DNA from: Halomonas ventosae | Lineage (GTDB): Bacteria; Pseudomonadota; Gammaproteobacteria; Pseudomonadales; Halomonadaceae | DNA: 64,000 bases | NCBI RefSeq assembly: GCF_004361885.1 | Contig: NZ_SNWH01000002.1 | Span: forward strand, 185,842-249,841 | Direction: 5' to 3' | Shown: in pieces, positions 18,286 through 28,651 of the stretch | How the letters are laid out: every line of letters begins with the position of its first letter | How positions within the stretch are numbered: position 1 is the first letter of the stretch | Notes under the pieces: generated by a model | What the model was told of the DNA's origin: nothing | Databases searched by the model: none | Seen by the model: the letters and a program-made list of their open reading frames with translations, nothing else | Translations under genes and position numbers: made by a program

Positions 18286-18314
18286 CATGACACCGGCTTG
18301 TCGGCGTCATGACA
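18286..18314 (-). promoter_or_regulatory. Possible PhoB box upstream of phoD
   Basis: Read on the minus strand, TGTCATG occurs twice with starts 22 bp apart (18308-18314 and 18286-18292). PhoB boxes are direct TGTCA-type repeats spaced 11 bp apart, so 22 bp is in phase with one weak half-site between. The pair lies about 60-90 bp upstream of the phoD start, a sensible operator position. Confidence 0.35.
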
Positions 18315-18617
18315 TTCCCACTTTTTGGAGTAAGGCATTGATAAGCCATTAATGATGCGCGTCGCAGCCAGGATGGCGGTCTTTTGCGCGGAGCCAGGTT
18401 GCCCTGTATCCAGCTCGCAGGGCTGCTATGTGACCGATCGCCTCGAGGGGCTCGAGTAAGTCGGGATTGCGGATGACGGGGAACGGCTCCCCCCGAGCAG
18501 CAGAGCGATTCGGAAGGTTGACCCGCCTCGGTTTTTGCGTCAGAAAAGGCGGTTTATCGGCCCGGCGGTGTGGTGATTGCCGGGCCGCCTCGCCTGTTCC
18601 GCACGGAGGCTTGACCG
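18315..18617. other. Intergenic region with no recognised gene
   Basis: This gap between phoD and the DUF4202 gene carries no ORF I trust on either strand. The only structure noted is a GC-rich inverted segment (CTCGAGGGGCTCGAG) near 18440. The last bases, GGAGG before the DUF4202 ATG, form that gene's ribosome site. Confidence 0.5.
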
Positions 18618-19205
18618 ATGCCGCTTTCCCCTTTCGACCAGACCCTGGCCGCCCTGGATGCGCTGCACGCCGAAGACCCGCGTCGCATCGAGGTAAATGG
18701 CGAGAGCGTGCCCCAGGAGCTGTGGCATGCCGGGCGCATGAGCGCCTGGCTGGAGCGGTTGCATGAGCAGCCCGACGAGCTGATCAAGCTCGCGGTGCGT
18801 GGCCAGCACCTGCAGCGCTGGCAGGTGCCGCGCACGGATTACCCCGAGGGGCGGGTGGGCTATCTCACCTGGCGGCGCGACCAGGGGCAGCGCGCCGGCG
18901 AGACCACCGCCCGGCTGATGCAGGCGGCGGGCTACACCGCCGAGCAGGCCGAGCGGGTGGCGCGGATGATCCGCAAGCAGAACCTGGGGCGCGACCCGGG
19001 CGCCCAGGCGGTGGAGGACTGCGCCTGCCTGGTGTTCCTGGAGAACTACTTCGGCGACTTCTCGAAGCAGATCGACCACGACCACCTGATCCGCATCGTG
19101 CAGATGACCTGGAAGAAGATGTCGCCGCGCGCCCATGAGCTGGCGCTGGAGCTGCCGATGACAGCCGAGGCCCGCGGATTGGTCGAGGAGGCGCTGGCGG
19201 GGTGA
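18618..19205 (+). CDS. DUF4202 domain protein
   Basis: A 195-residue soluble protein covering the whole DUF4202 family: FDQTLAALDALHAEDP at the start, LIKLAVRGQHLQRW and RTDYPEGRVGYLTWRRDQ in the middle, and ALEDCACLVFLE-type VEDCACLVFLENYF late. Conserved His and Asp residues in GQHLQRW and the HDHLIRI region hint at an HD-like helical fold. The biochemical function is not known to me. GGAGG precedes the ATG. It converges with the C45 gene, with 40 bp between them. Confidence 0.82.
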   Translation: MPLSPFDQTLAALDALHAEDPRRIEVNGESVPQELWHAGRMSAWLERLHEQPDELIKLAVRGQHLQRWQVPRTDYPEGRVGYLTWRRDQGQRAGETTARLMQAAGYTAEQAERVARMIRKQNLGRDPGAQAVEDCACLVFLENYFGDFSKQIDHDHLIRIVQMTWKKMSPRAHELALELPMTAEARGLVEEALAG

Positions 19206-19245
19206 ATGCTCGGCTCGGGCGTTACTGGCCTGCAGAGCCGAAGGG

Positions 19246-20301
19246 TCATTCGGTGCCGAATTGCACGGTCAGGCTCTCGTCGCTCTCGCAGGGTTTGCCA
19301 TGGCGCAGCGTCAGGCGCCGCCGGGTGAGATTCATCACCACCGAGAACAGCGTCTCCATGCGCTCCTCCGCGGGTTGGTCGGGGTTGAAATGGCGGCAGA
19401 TGGAGAGCGGGGCGTGGTCATGGTCGCTCAGGATGGCGAACAGCTCGCCCTCGCCGATTTCGCCCGTGGCGGGCAGTCGTTCGCGCAGCAGGCTATCGAG
19501 CCGCGCCAGGCGCGAGCGGGAATCGGGCCGCGGGAAGTCCTCGACCTGGCGGGTCGCGGTAGGCGTATGGAAATGGTTGGTGTGGGTGACCAGGCCGCTC
19601 TGCGGGGTCAGTCGGCCCGGCTCACCGGGGTGAACCTCCAGGCCGGCCGCGGTGCCGTCGGCACTGCCGATCAGGAAGTGGGCGGGCGAGCAGACGCGAT
19701 CCCGGCTGGCCACGGCCACGGCGGCGTCCATGTCGGTGCTCTCGAGGATCTTGCGCAGGGCGATGTGGATGGGTAGCCCCTCACCGCAGGTCCGCGAGCG
19801 GATAGCGTTGAGGCAGACGCCGATGCCGTGCTCGTTCATGCCGATCTTGGCCACCATGCCGGCCTCGCCGATGCTGATCAGGGTGGGGGCATCGAGGCCG
19901 CTGATCTCGAGGGCCACCACGTTGTGCAGCTGGTCGATGCGCCAGTCCCAATTCTGGGCCAGCCATTGGGTGCCGTCGCGGTTCAGGGCGAAGGCGGAGC
20001 AGCCGCCGCTGGCGTGGGTCAGCGAGATCTCGCTGCGGCAGTTGAGGGTGAGGATGTCCTCGAAGTCGAGCCCGGCACCGCGGGCGATGCCCTCCATCTC
20101 CTCGAGGATGGCCGGGAAGCCGTGCGCAATCATCGGCAGGAAGCGGCCCGCTTCCCGGCGTGCCCGGGCCCAGTCCAGGCCCGCGAAGTCCTGGAACAGC
20201 CGGTCGTAGACCTCGAGGCTGTGGGTGATCAGCCCGGCATGGGCGCGGCCGTGGGCCTCGCCGATCTCGCTGCGATTACCGGAGAGGGTCGTGATATGCA
20301 T
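19246..20301 (-). CDS. C45 family peptidase / acyltransferase (Ntn-hydrolase)
   Basis: A roughly 351-residue Ntn-hydrolase of family C45, related to isopenicillin N acyltransferase. The predicted self-cleavage site is Gly-Cys in GGCSAF near residue 101, freeing Cys as the N-terminal nucleophile. Downstream motifs are AQNWDW, GEAGMVAKIGMNEHGIGVCLN and TNHF. Relatives cleave or transfer acyl groups on amides; the substrate here is unknown. The ATG at 20301 lies 2 bases after the stop of a 37-codon ORF; a GTG at 20307 overlapping that stop is the alternative start. Translation is coupled either way. Confidence 0.82.
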   Translation of the reverse strand: MHITTLSGNRSEIGEAHGRAHAGLITHSLEVYDRLFQDFAGLDWARARREAGRFLPMIAHGFPAILEEMEGIARGAGLDFEDILTLNCRSEISLTHASGGCSAFALNRDGTQWLAQNWDWRIDQLHNVVALEISGLDAPTLISIGEAGMVAKIGMNEHGIGVCLNAIRSRTCGEGLPIHIALRKILESTDMDAAVAVASRDRVCSPAHFLIGSADGTAAGLEVHPGEPGRLTPQSGLVTHTNHFHTPTATRQVEDFPRPDSRSRLARLDSLLRERLPATGEIGEGELFAILSDHDHAPLSICRHFNPDQPAEERMETLFSVVMNLTRRRLTLRHGKPCESDESLTVQFGTE

Positions 20302-20303
20302 GC

Positions 20304-20417
20304 TCACAGCACCTCGTAGATGACGTCCTGGCCGGCGGGCTCGAAGGCAAAGGCGCTGCTGGCGGCCAGCCCCAGGGTGGCGGCAAGGACCAGGCCGGTG
20401 TGGAGCGGATGGATCAT
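20304..20417 (-). CDS. Putative 37-residue secreted-peptide ORF
   Basis: A 37-codon ORF with GGAGA 6 bases before its ATG. It encodes a textbook Sec signal peptide: basic/His start, hydrophobic run LVLAATLGLAAS, and cleavage motif AFA, leaving a predicted 13-residue product FEPAGQDVIYEVL. The stop lies 2 bases before, or overlaps, the C45 hydrolase start. I do not recognise a family. It may be a real coupled peptide, a translation-coupling leader, or the stub of a lost gene. Confidence 0.5.
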   Translation of the reverse strand: MIHPLHTGLVLAATLGLAASSAFAFEPAGQDVIYEVL

Positions 20418-20558
20418 GGTGGGTCTCCAGCGTGGATGGACGCCAGTCAGTATAGGCATCATCGCGGGGAATGTTGGCGGATCGGGCTTGTGTTCTGCCA
20501 GCATGCGTTCCAGATTGTGGGGTGTGTTACCCGTGCAACCCGAGCGAGACAAACAATC

Positions 20559-21767
20559 ATGAAAAAACACGTACTGGCGATGGCAGTCGCCGCGTCCACG
20601 GTGGCCCTTTCCGGCATGGCCCAGGCCGAAGTGAAGATCGGCTTCTTGGGGGGCTTCACCGGTCCGATCGAGACGTTGACCCCGCCGGTGTATGACGCCG
20701 CCCAGCTGGCCGTGCAGCACGTCAACGAACAGGGTGGACTCCTCGATGGCCAGATGATCGAGATGCCCACCGGCGACACCACCTGCTCAGACGCCTCGGC
20801 AGCCTCCAACGCCGCCGACCGCCTGGTCAACAGCGAACATGTCACGGCGATCATCGGGGCACTGTGTACCGGTGCGACCATCGCGGCCGCCAACAATGCG
20901 GCCATTCCCGGCGGCGTGGTGATGGTCTCGCCGGCCTCCACGGCGCCGGCGGTGAGCGATCTCGCGGACAACGATCTGGTGTTCCGCACGGTGCCCTCCG
21001 ATGCCTTCCAGGGCGAGGCGCTAGCCAGGATGCTGCTGGCCAAGGGCATCGATGAGGTGGTGGTCACCTACGTCAACAACGACTATGGCCGCGGCCTGGC
21101 CGACGCCTTCGTGGCCACCTACGAGGCCGAGGGCGGCACCGTGGCCGAGAACCTGGCCCACGAGGACAACCGCGCCGATTACCGCTCCGAGCTGGGTACC
21201 CTCTCGGCGACCGGCGTGCCCGACCTGGTGGTGTTGGCCTACGGCGACACCTCCGGCCAGACGGTGGTCCGTCAGGCGTATGAGAGCGGCATGTTCACTC
21301 AGTACATCGGCGCCGATGGCATGGTGATCTCCGGGCTGCTCGACAACGTGGGCGAGGAGGTGCTCAACGACAGCTTCATCGCCACCCGACCGGGCAACCC
21401 GGACACGCCGGGAACCGAGCGTTTTGTTGAGCTGGCCGAGGCGGCAGGCATTTCCCACGAGGCGGTGTTTGCCGGACAGGGTTATGATGCCGCCTTCCTG
21501 TTGGCGCTGGCCATCGAGCAGAACGGCAGCGCCGAGCGCGAGGGTGTTGCCCCGGCGCTACGCAGCGTCTCCTCCGCCCCGGGCGAAGTGATCCTGCCCG
21601 GCGAATGGGAGAAGGCCAAGGAGCTGATCGCCGCCGGTACCGAGATCAACTACGAGGGGGCCTCCGGCAGCCACGAGTTCGACGAGAAAGGCGACGTGCC
21701 GGGGGTCGTCGAGGAGATGGCGGTCGAGGACGGTAAGTTTGTCAGCAAGGGCTTCCTGGACAAGTAA
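20559..21767 (+). CDS. livK: Liv-type ABC transporter substrate-binding protein
   Basis: A 402-residue type I periplasmic binding protein. The start MKKHVLAMAVAASTVALSGMAQA is a Sec signal peptide; an in-frame ATG 159 bp upstream would destroy it. Family features are KIGFLGGFTGPI, the paired cysteines in TTCSDASA and GALCTGAT, GVVMVSPASTAPAVSD, FRTVPSDAFQG and VTYVNNDYGRGLADAF. It is convergent with the permease/ATPase genes, but the set is complete only with it. Ligand unclear: branched-chain amino acid, other amino acid or amide. Confidence 0.88.
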   Translation: MKKHVLAMAVAASTVALSGMAQAEVKIGFLGGFTGPIETLTPPVYDAAQLAVQHVNEQGGLLDGQMIEMPTGDTTCSDASAASNAADRLVNSEHVTAIIGALCTGATIAAANNAAIPGGVVMVSPASTAPAVSDLADNDLVFRTVPSDAFQGEALARMLLAKGIDEVVVTYVNNDYGRGLADAFVATYEAEGGTVAENLAHEDNRADYRSELGTLSATGVPDLVVLAYGDTSGQTVVRQAYESGMFTQYIGADGMVISGLLDNVGEEVLNDSFIATRPGNPDTPGTERFVELAEAAGISHEAVFAGQGYDAAFLLALAIEQNGSAEREGVAPALRSVSSAPGEVILPGEWEKAKELIAAGTEINYEGASGSHEFDEKGDVPGVVEEMAVEDGKFVSKGFLDK

Positions 21768-21787
21768 ACACGAACCAGGCCCGTCAG

Positions 21788-21825
21788 CACAGAGGCCCCG
21801 GCGGAAAACCGCCGGGGCCTCTGTG
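21788..21825. terminator. Terminator between convergent livK and livM
   Basis: A perfect 17-bp stem CACAGAGGCCCCGGCGG (21788-21804) and its complement (21809-21825) close on the loop AAAA. Only TTTG follows on the plus strand. It sits between convergent genes and could serve both. Confidence 0.85.
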
Positions 21826-21837
21826 TTTGCCGCATCG

Positions 21838-21870
21838 TATATGGCTTACGGTTTACGGCTTACGGCTCGT
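21838..21870. repeat. Interspersed GGCTTACGG repeat tract (copy 1)
   Basis: TATGGCTTACGGTTTACGGCTTACGG-type heptamer tract just before the livM stop. Related tracts flank the greA/yhbY and pnp/thiolase terminators, always at convergent gene ends. Confidence 0.6.
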
Positions 21871-21871
21871 G

Positions 21872-23170
21872 TCACCCATGGTGCTTGACCTTCTCCGGCA
21901 GCAGCCCCTTGGGCGCATAGCGCAGCACCAGGGTGATCAGCAGGCCGATCACGAACACCCGCGCCTGAAGCGCACGGCTGTCCATGTTGGTGGGTGTCTC
22001 CCAGCCAAGGCCCTGGCCAAGCGACATCGCCATATCCATCAGGAACAGTGCCAGAGGCGCCGACATGATCCAGATGATGTAGACCGCCACCGCACCGAAG
22101 AGGGTGCCCAGGTTGTTGCCGGGTCCGCCCAGGATGACCATCACCAGCACCAGGAAGGTATGGTTGAGCGGCAGGTAGCCCTGGGGGTCGAACATGCTGT
22201 TGAAACTCGCCAGGGCCGCCCCACCGAGACCCATCAGGACGCAACCCAGCACGAAGATCTCCAGGCGCCGCTTGTTGATGTCCTTGCCCATGGCGGCGGC
22301 GGAGATCTCGTTGTCGCGGATGGCGCGGATCATGCGTCCCCAGGGGGCATGGTAGGCGCGGCTAAGCAGGAAGAAGATCACCGCGATCATCGCCGCCGTG
22401 ACCGAGAGGTAAAGCGCCCGGGCCAGGGTGAAGCCGATTTCGGCCGGGCCGGGCACTGGCCAGGGCAACGGTGAGACGGTGGCGGTGCCGCGGGTCAGCC
22501 AGTCGGCGTTCTTGAGGAAGGCCTTGATGATCTCGGCGATCCCCAGGGTGGCGATGGCCAGGTAGTCGCTGCGCAGCCCGAGGCATACCTTGCCGATGAA
22601 GTAGCCGACCCCGCCGGCGAGCGCCCCGCCGACGATCCAGCCGACCCCGACCGGCAGGCCGAGGCCACCGATGAAGCCGGCGCGGGCCTCGATCTGGTCG
22701 GTCACGCCGCGGAAGGCATTGACCACCATTAGGTAGAGCACCACCCCGAGAATGATAGCGATCAGGGTGCGCAGCAGCTTCGGCACGCCGATGCGATCAA
22801 GCCGGGTGGCGCCAAACACCACCAGGATGGCAACGATGGCATAGAGCAGCACCTGGCCGAGTTCGCCGGGGAGCTCGCTTCCCCAGAAAGCCTCGTTGAT
22901 CGGCATGCTAAAGAACATGGCGCAGAAGCCGCCCAGGGCCACGAAGCCCATCACCCCGGCGTTGAACTGGCCGGCATAACCCCACTGGATGGTCAGGCCC
23001 AGGGCCAGGATGGCATAGCAGGAGGCCTCCACCAGCATGCGTGTGCTGTAGGCCGCGCCCATGACGAGGTAGACGCCCAGCACGGCCGTCAGCACGGCAG
23101 CGAAGAGAACGACCTCGCGCAGCGGGAAGCGGCGCGGTGCGGCGACGGTATCGGCGCGTTTGGTGTCCAT
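21872..23170 (-). CDS. livM: Liv-type ABC transporter permease LivM
   Basis: A 432-residue permease with about ten membrane segments. It contains the LivM pattern YAILALGLTIQWGYAGQFNAGVMGFVALGGF, GLRSDYLAIATLGIAEIIKAF, and the EAA-like loop GRMIRAIRDNEISAAAMGKDINKRRLEIFVLG, which contacts the ATPases. The start MDTKRADTV overlaps the livH stop (ATGA). It is longer than the ~320-residue short LivM forms because of extra N-terminal helices, as in other gammaproteobacterial LivM proteins. Confidence 0.9.
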   Translation of the reverse strand: MDTKRADTVAAPRRFPLREVVLFAAVLTAVLGVYLVMGAAYSTRMLVEASCYAILALGLTIQWGYAGQFNAGVMGFVALGGFCAMFFSMPINEAFWGSELPGELGQVLLYAIVAILVVFGATRLDRIGVPKLLRTLIAIILGVVLYLMVVNAFRGVTDQIEARAGFIGGLGLPVGVGWIVGGALAGGVGYFIGKVCLGLRSDYLAIATLGIAEIIKAFLKNADWLTRGTATVSPLPWPVPGPAEIGFTLARALYLSVTAAMIAVIFFLLSRAYHAPWGRMIRAIRDNEISAAAMGKDINKRRLEIFVLGCVLMGLGGAALASFNSMFDPQGYLPLNHTFLVLVMVILGGPGNNLGTLFGAVAVYIIWIMSAPLALFLMDMAMSLGQGLGWETPTNMDSRALQARVFVIGLLITLVLRYAPKGLLPEKVKHHG

Positions 23171-24174
23171 CAGATCACCTTGCCCTTGAAGATGCCGGTG
23201 GGACGCCATACCAGGATGGCGACCAGAATGAAGAAGGGCACCACGATCTTGTATTCGGTGCCGACGAAGGCCAGGTTGCCGGACTGGGTCAGCCATTCCG
23301 GCAGGCTGTCACGAAAGGGGCGCAGCAGCACGCTCCAGTTGAAGACGGCGAGGGTCTCGGCGAAGCCGACTACGAAGCCGCCGGCGACTGCGCCGTAGGG
23401 GTGACCCACGCCGCCGACGATGGTGGCGGCGAAGATCGGCAGCAGCAGGAAGAAGCTGAGGTCGGGCTTGAAGGTCACGTCCAGCGATAGCAGGGTGCCG
23501 GCGATGGCGGCAAGCCCCCCGGCGATCACCCAGGTCACGGCGACGATGGTGTTGGTGTTGATGCCCGAAGCCTGGGCCAGGTCGGGGTTGTCGGACATGG
23601 CGCGCATCGCCTTGCCCAGCCGCGAACGGCTGAGGAAGAGGTGCAGGCCGATGACCGCGACCAGGGTGATTACGAAGAGGTAGAGCTGCGGTTCGGTGAC
23701 CACCACCGGCGCCCGTACTCCCTCGAAGGGCAGAGCAAGGCGGAAGATCTCCTTGCGGTCGTCGACGTAGAGGCTCTGACCGCTGGTGCCGGCGAACAGT
23801 CGGATCAGGCCCTGGAGCATCAGGGTCACCCCCAGCGAGCCGATCACCAGCACGATCGGCTTGACCCCATGGGCGCGCAGTGGCTTGTAGAAGGCCTTGT
23901 CGATGCCTACCGCCAGCAAAGCGGTGAGCGCCATGGCCAGCGGCAGCAGAACCAGCGCGGAAGGCACACCGAAGGCGTCCCCGGCACCAGGGAAGGCGGT
24001 GGTCAGCAGCAGCACCATGAAGGCGCCGAAGGTCATCATGTCACCATGCGCGAAGTGGGCGAAGCGCATGATGCTGAAGATCAGTGTCACGCCTACCGCG
24101 CCGATGGCGTAGATCGAGCCGGTCACGCTGCCGGCGATCACCACATTGTTGATGAAGAAGACGAGTTCGTTCAC
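23170..24174 (-). CDS. livH: Liv-type ABC transporter permease LivH
   Basis: A 334-residue permease with about eight membrane segments. It begins ELVFFINNVVIAGSVTGSIYAIGAVGVTLIFSIMRFAHFAHGDMMTFGAF, the typical LivH opening, and has the coupling loop SRLGKAMRAMSDNPDLAQASGINTNTIV. It overlaps livM by one base. With LivM it forms the transmembrane channel. Confidence 0.92.
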   Translation of the reverse strand: MNELVFFINNVVIAGSVTGSIYAIGAVGVTLIFSIMRFAHFAHGDMMTFGAFMVLLLTTAFPGAGDAFGVPSALVLLPLAMALTALLAVGIDKAFYKPLRAHGVKPIVLVIGSLGVTLMLQGLIRLFAGTSGQSLYVDDRKEIFRLALPFEGVRAPVVVTEPQLYLFVITLVAVIGLHLFLSRSRLGKAMRAMSDNPDLAQASGINTNTIVAVTWVIAGGLAAIAGTLLSLDVTFKPDLSFFLLLPIFAATIVGGVGHPYGAVAGGFVVGFAETLAVFNWSVLLRPFRDSLPEWLTQSGNLAFVGTEYKIVVPFFILVAILVWRPTGIFKGKVI

Positions 24175-24204
24175 GGGAGGGTTCTCCAGTACAGGCTACG
24201 GGGG

Positions 24205-24909
24205 CTAGCCACCGAGGAAGCTCTTGGCGACTTCCGGGTCGGCGAGCAGCGCGGCACCGGTATCGGTGAAACGGTTCTGGCCGGCGGCCAGCACAAAGCC
24301 CCGGTCGGCGATGGCCAGAGCCTGCTTGGCGTTCTGCTCGACCATTAGGATGCCCACCCCGGCCGAATTGACCAGCTTCACCTGCTCGAAGATCTCGTTC
24401 ATGTAAAGCGGCGAGAGGCCGGCAGTGGGCTCGTCGAGCAGCAACAGGCTGGGCTCGGCCATCAATGCCCGGCCCATGGCCACCATCTGGCGCTGGCCGC
24501 CGGAGAGTTCTCCGGCGGGCTGGTGGCGCTTGTCATGCAGCGGCGGAAAGAAGTCGTAGACCTGCTTGAGCATGCGCTTGACGTTGTCGGGCTTGAGGAA
24601 AGCCCCCATCTCCAGGTTCTCCTTCACCGTGAGACTCGGGAAGACGTTCTTCTCCTGGGGGACGAAGCCCATGCCCTTCTGCACCAGCCTGTTGGGCGGC
24701 AGGTTATGGATCGGCTCGCCACGCAGCAATATCTCGCCCTGGTTGACGTGGAGCAGGCCGAAGATGGCCTTGAGCATGGTGGACTTGCCGGCGCCGTTGG
24801 GGCCGACGATCACGCCGATCTCGTCGGCCTCGATGGCCATGTTCACCCCGTTGAGGATGTTCATGCCGCCGTAGCCGCCATGCACGTCGCGCGCGTCGAG
24901 TAATGGCAT
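24205..24909 (-). CDS. livF: Liv-type ABC transporter ATPase LivF
   Basis: A 234-residue ATPase with Walker A GPNGAGKST near residue 36, signature LSGGQRQMVAMGRAL, Walker B LLLLDEPTAGLSP and a switch His region (VEQNAKQAL). The start MPLLDARDVHGGYG matches the family; an upstream in-frame ATG at 25005 adds a non-homologous stretch. It is 83 bp downstream of livG and 30 bp upstream of livH on the same strand. Confidence 0.92.
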   Translation of the reverse strand: MPLLDARDVHGGYGGMNILNGVNMAIEADEIGVIVGPNGAGKSTMLKAIFGLLHVNQGEILLRGEPIHNLPPNRLVQKGMGFVPQEKNVFPSLTVKENLEMGAFLKPDNVKRMLKQVYDFFPPLHDKRHQPAGELSGGQRQMVAMGRALMAEPSLLLLDEPTAGLSPLYMNEIFEQVKLVNSAGVGILMVEQNAKQALAIADRGFVLAAGQNRFTDTGAALLADPEVAKSFLGG

Positions 24910-24991
24910 TGTCAGGCGTTCTCTGCGTTTGTTCGTGTTGTGGGGATGCGCTAGCCGGATGGCTGCCGGCGCGCGGAGGGCAGTGTTGTGG

Positions 24992-25759
24992 TCAGGACGC
25001 GGCACCGAAGTAGGCCTCGATGACCCGGGGGTCGTTCTGGATCTCCTCGATGCTACCCTCGACCATCACGCTGCCCTGGGCCAGCACGATCACCGGGTCG
25101 CAAAGGCGGGCGATCATGTCCATGTCGTGCTCGATGACCAGGAAGGTGTAGCCCATCTCGCGGTTGAGCCGCTCGATGTTGCTCACCAGGTCGCCGAGCA
25201 GGGTGCGGTTGACCCCGGCGGCGATCTCGTCGAGCAGCACCACACGGGCGTCGGTCATCATGGTGCGGCCGAGCTCCAGCAGCTTCTTCTGTCCGCCGGA
25301 AAGATTGCCGGCCAGTTCGTTGCGTACAGGGTGCAGGCCGATGAAGTCGATGACCTCCAGCGCCCGGCGGCGCACCTCGCTCTCCTCCAGCATTACCCGC
25401 GAGGGCTTGAACCAGGCGTTGAATAGGCTCTCACCGGCCTGGGCCGGCGGTACCATCATCAGATTCTCCAGCGCCGTCATCTGCGAGAACTCGTGAGCGA
25501 TCTGGAAGGTGCGCAGCAATCCCTTGTGGAACAGTTGGTTGGCGGGTTGGTTGGTGATCTCCTCGCCATCGAGCAGGATGTGGCCGCTGTCCAGCGGTAG
25601 GGCCCCGGCGATGATGTTGAACAGCGTCGATTTACCGGCGCCGTTGGGGCCGATCAGGCCGGTGATCGAGCCCTGCTCCACCTGGATCGAACAGTCATTG
25701 ATGACCTTGAGGCCGCCGAAGGCCTTGTGGACGTGCTGGACGTCGATGATGGCTGCCAT
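24992..25759 (-). CDS. livG: Liv-type ABC transporter ATPase LivG
   Basis: A 255-residue ATPase with Walker A GPNGAGKSTLFN near 38-49, signature LSGGQKKLLELGRTMM, Walker B VVLLDEIAAGVN (DEIAAG in place of DEPAAG) and the LivG-specific C-terminal NDPRVIEAYFG. It is the first gene of the livGFHM operon. Confidence 0.92.
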   Translation of the reverse strand: MAAIIDVQHVHKAFGGLKVINDCSIQVEQGSITGLIGPNGAGKSTLFNIIAGALPLDSGHILLDGEEITNQPANQLFHKGLLRTFQIAHEFSQMTALENLMMVPPAQAGESLFNAWFKPSRVMLEESEVRRRALEVIDFIGLHPVRNELAGNLSGGQKKLLELGRTMMTDARVVLLDEIAAGVNRTLLGDLVSNIERLNREMGYTFLVIEHDMDMIARLCDPVIVLAQGSVMVEGSIEEIQNDPRVIEAYFGAAS

Positions 25760-25988
25760 GTCAGGTTCCGTCGGTTGTTGTTCTGCAACGTGTGGAGGCC
25801 GAGGCTGACGCCGGTCAACAGGAAGAGGCCCTTGGGGTCCAGACGTTGTGCGCGCTCATGGAGATCCAAAGTTGTCTTGATGGCCTTGTGAGCCTGGCTC
25901 GTGCAACTCTGCGGCACAAGCCACCTTCCTGGCTAGTGGTGCTGCGTTTAGGGGGCGTTGGCGGTAGCGGTAGCCACCCCCGCATGGA

Positions 25989-26309
25989 TCATTCCTGCTG
26001 CTCGTCGGTTTCCTCGGGATGGCGAGGTTCCAGGGCGCGATAGGCATCGGGCAGGCGCACGATGTCGCCGAGCGAGAGGTCGCCGACACTCTGCTTGCGC
26101 CGGCCGTTGTCGTTGGCGATCAGTGCCACCACTTCGCCGATGCTGGTGTCCTCGACGCGTGCCTCGACCTTCACCCTCACGGTGAAGCCTCGGTAGCGGG
26201 CCGAGAGGATGCTGCTGGGATGGGGTATCGGGCAGTCCTCGGGATGGTCGGCATAAAAGCGCAGGACGCTCTCGGTGCCGGGGTCGTCCCATTCTACGTG
26301 CTTGTGCAT
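25989..26309 (-). CDS. Conserved hypothetical protein, 106 residues
   Basis: A soluble acidic protein that begins MHKHVEWDDPGTESV; AGGAG lies 8 bases before this ATG, which I prefer to an in-frame ATG at 26405. The middle has a beta-rich stretch SARYRGFTVRVKVEARVEDTSIGEVVALIANDNGRRKQSVGDLSLGDIVRLPDAYRALEPRH, which resembles an OB- or PRC-like strand pattern, but I do not recognise a named family. It lies between livG and bipA with more than 120 bp on either side. Confidence 0.6.
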   Translation of the reverse strand: MHKHVEWDDPGTESVLRFYADHPEDCPIPHPSSILSARYRGFTVRVKVEARVEDTSIGEVVALIANDNGRRKQSVGDLSLGDIVRLPDAYRALEPRHPEETDEQQE

Positions 26310-26437
26310 CTTGATGCTCCTTGGGTAGAGGCGTTTCAGGCTCAGCATAGTCGCCCTGACCCCGGAAGACTGCATGCCGCCGTCATCAGCGCGAGAGCCC
26401 GCCAAGGCGGGCTCTGCAGACGGCCAGCCAGCCAGCG

Positions 26438-28288
<1,851 letters not shown>

Positions 28289-28581
28289 AGGGTGTGACTC
28301 ACTGATATGTACGCACCTATGTACACGGTTTTGTTTCGTACCCTAGGCGCGGGGCAGGGATGTAGGGCGCGCATTGTACAGAATGGCGGCGCCCAGGAGT
28401 AGCGTAATCACCTTTGCCTCGGAACCATCGCCCTGCGTAGAGCGCTTGGGGGCTGTGGCGAGATTCGGACAGCATTTCCTGGAATGGGCAGCACAAACCG
28501 ATGACTGACAAGCGATGATCAGCGGGCGCTTACGATTTTTGACGCTAGCTGAAGGGTAGGGCTATCGCAGTTGGATCTGAC
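28289..28581. other. bipA upstream region
   Basis: This leader region carries no gene I trust. TATGTAC occurs twice as a direct repeat 12 bp apart (28306-28312 and 28318-28324), just upstream of bipA, which could be a regulator site. Downstream of about 28340 I see nothing recognisable until the REP-like element at 28582. Confidence 0.4.
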
Positions 28582-28651
28582 GAGGGGCGCCGGGACAGGT
28601 CGTAGAGGGGGCCTACGCCAGGGATGGCGTCGGTAGCCCCAGGGAGGGGGC
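28582..28651 (+). repeat. REP-like palindromic element, partial copy
   Basis: GAGGGGCGCCGGGA followed by GTCG and AGAGG, an inner hairpin (TACGCCA/TGGCGT) and GTAGCCCCAGGGA matches the left half of the element at 42148. The right half is missing. Its right part forms the C-terminal codons of the 95-residue hypothetical gene, so that reading-frame end probably arose by insertion or truncation. Confidence 0.7.
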
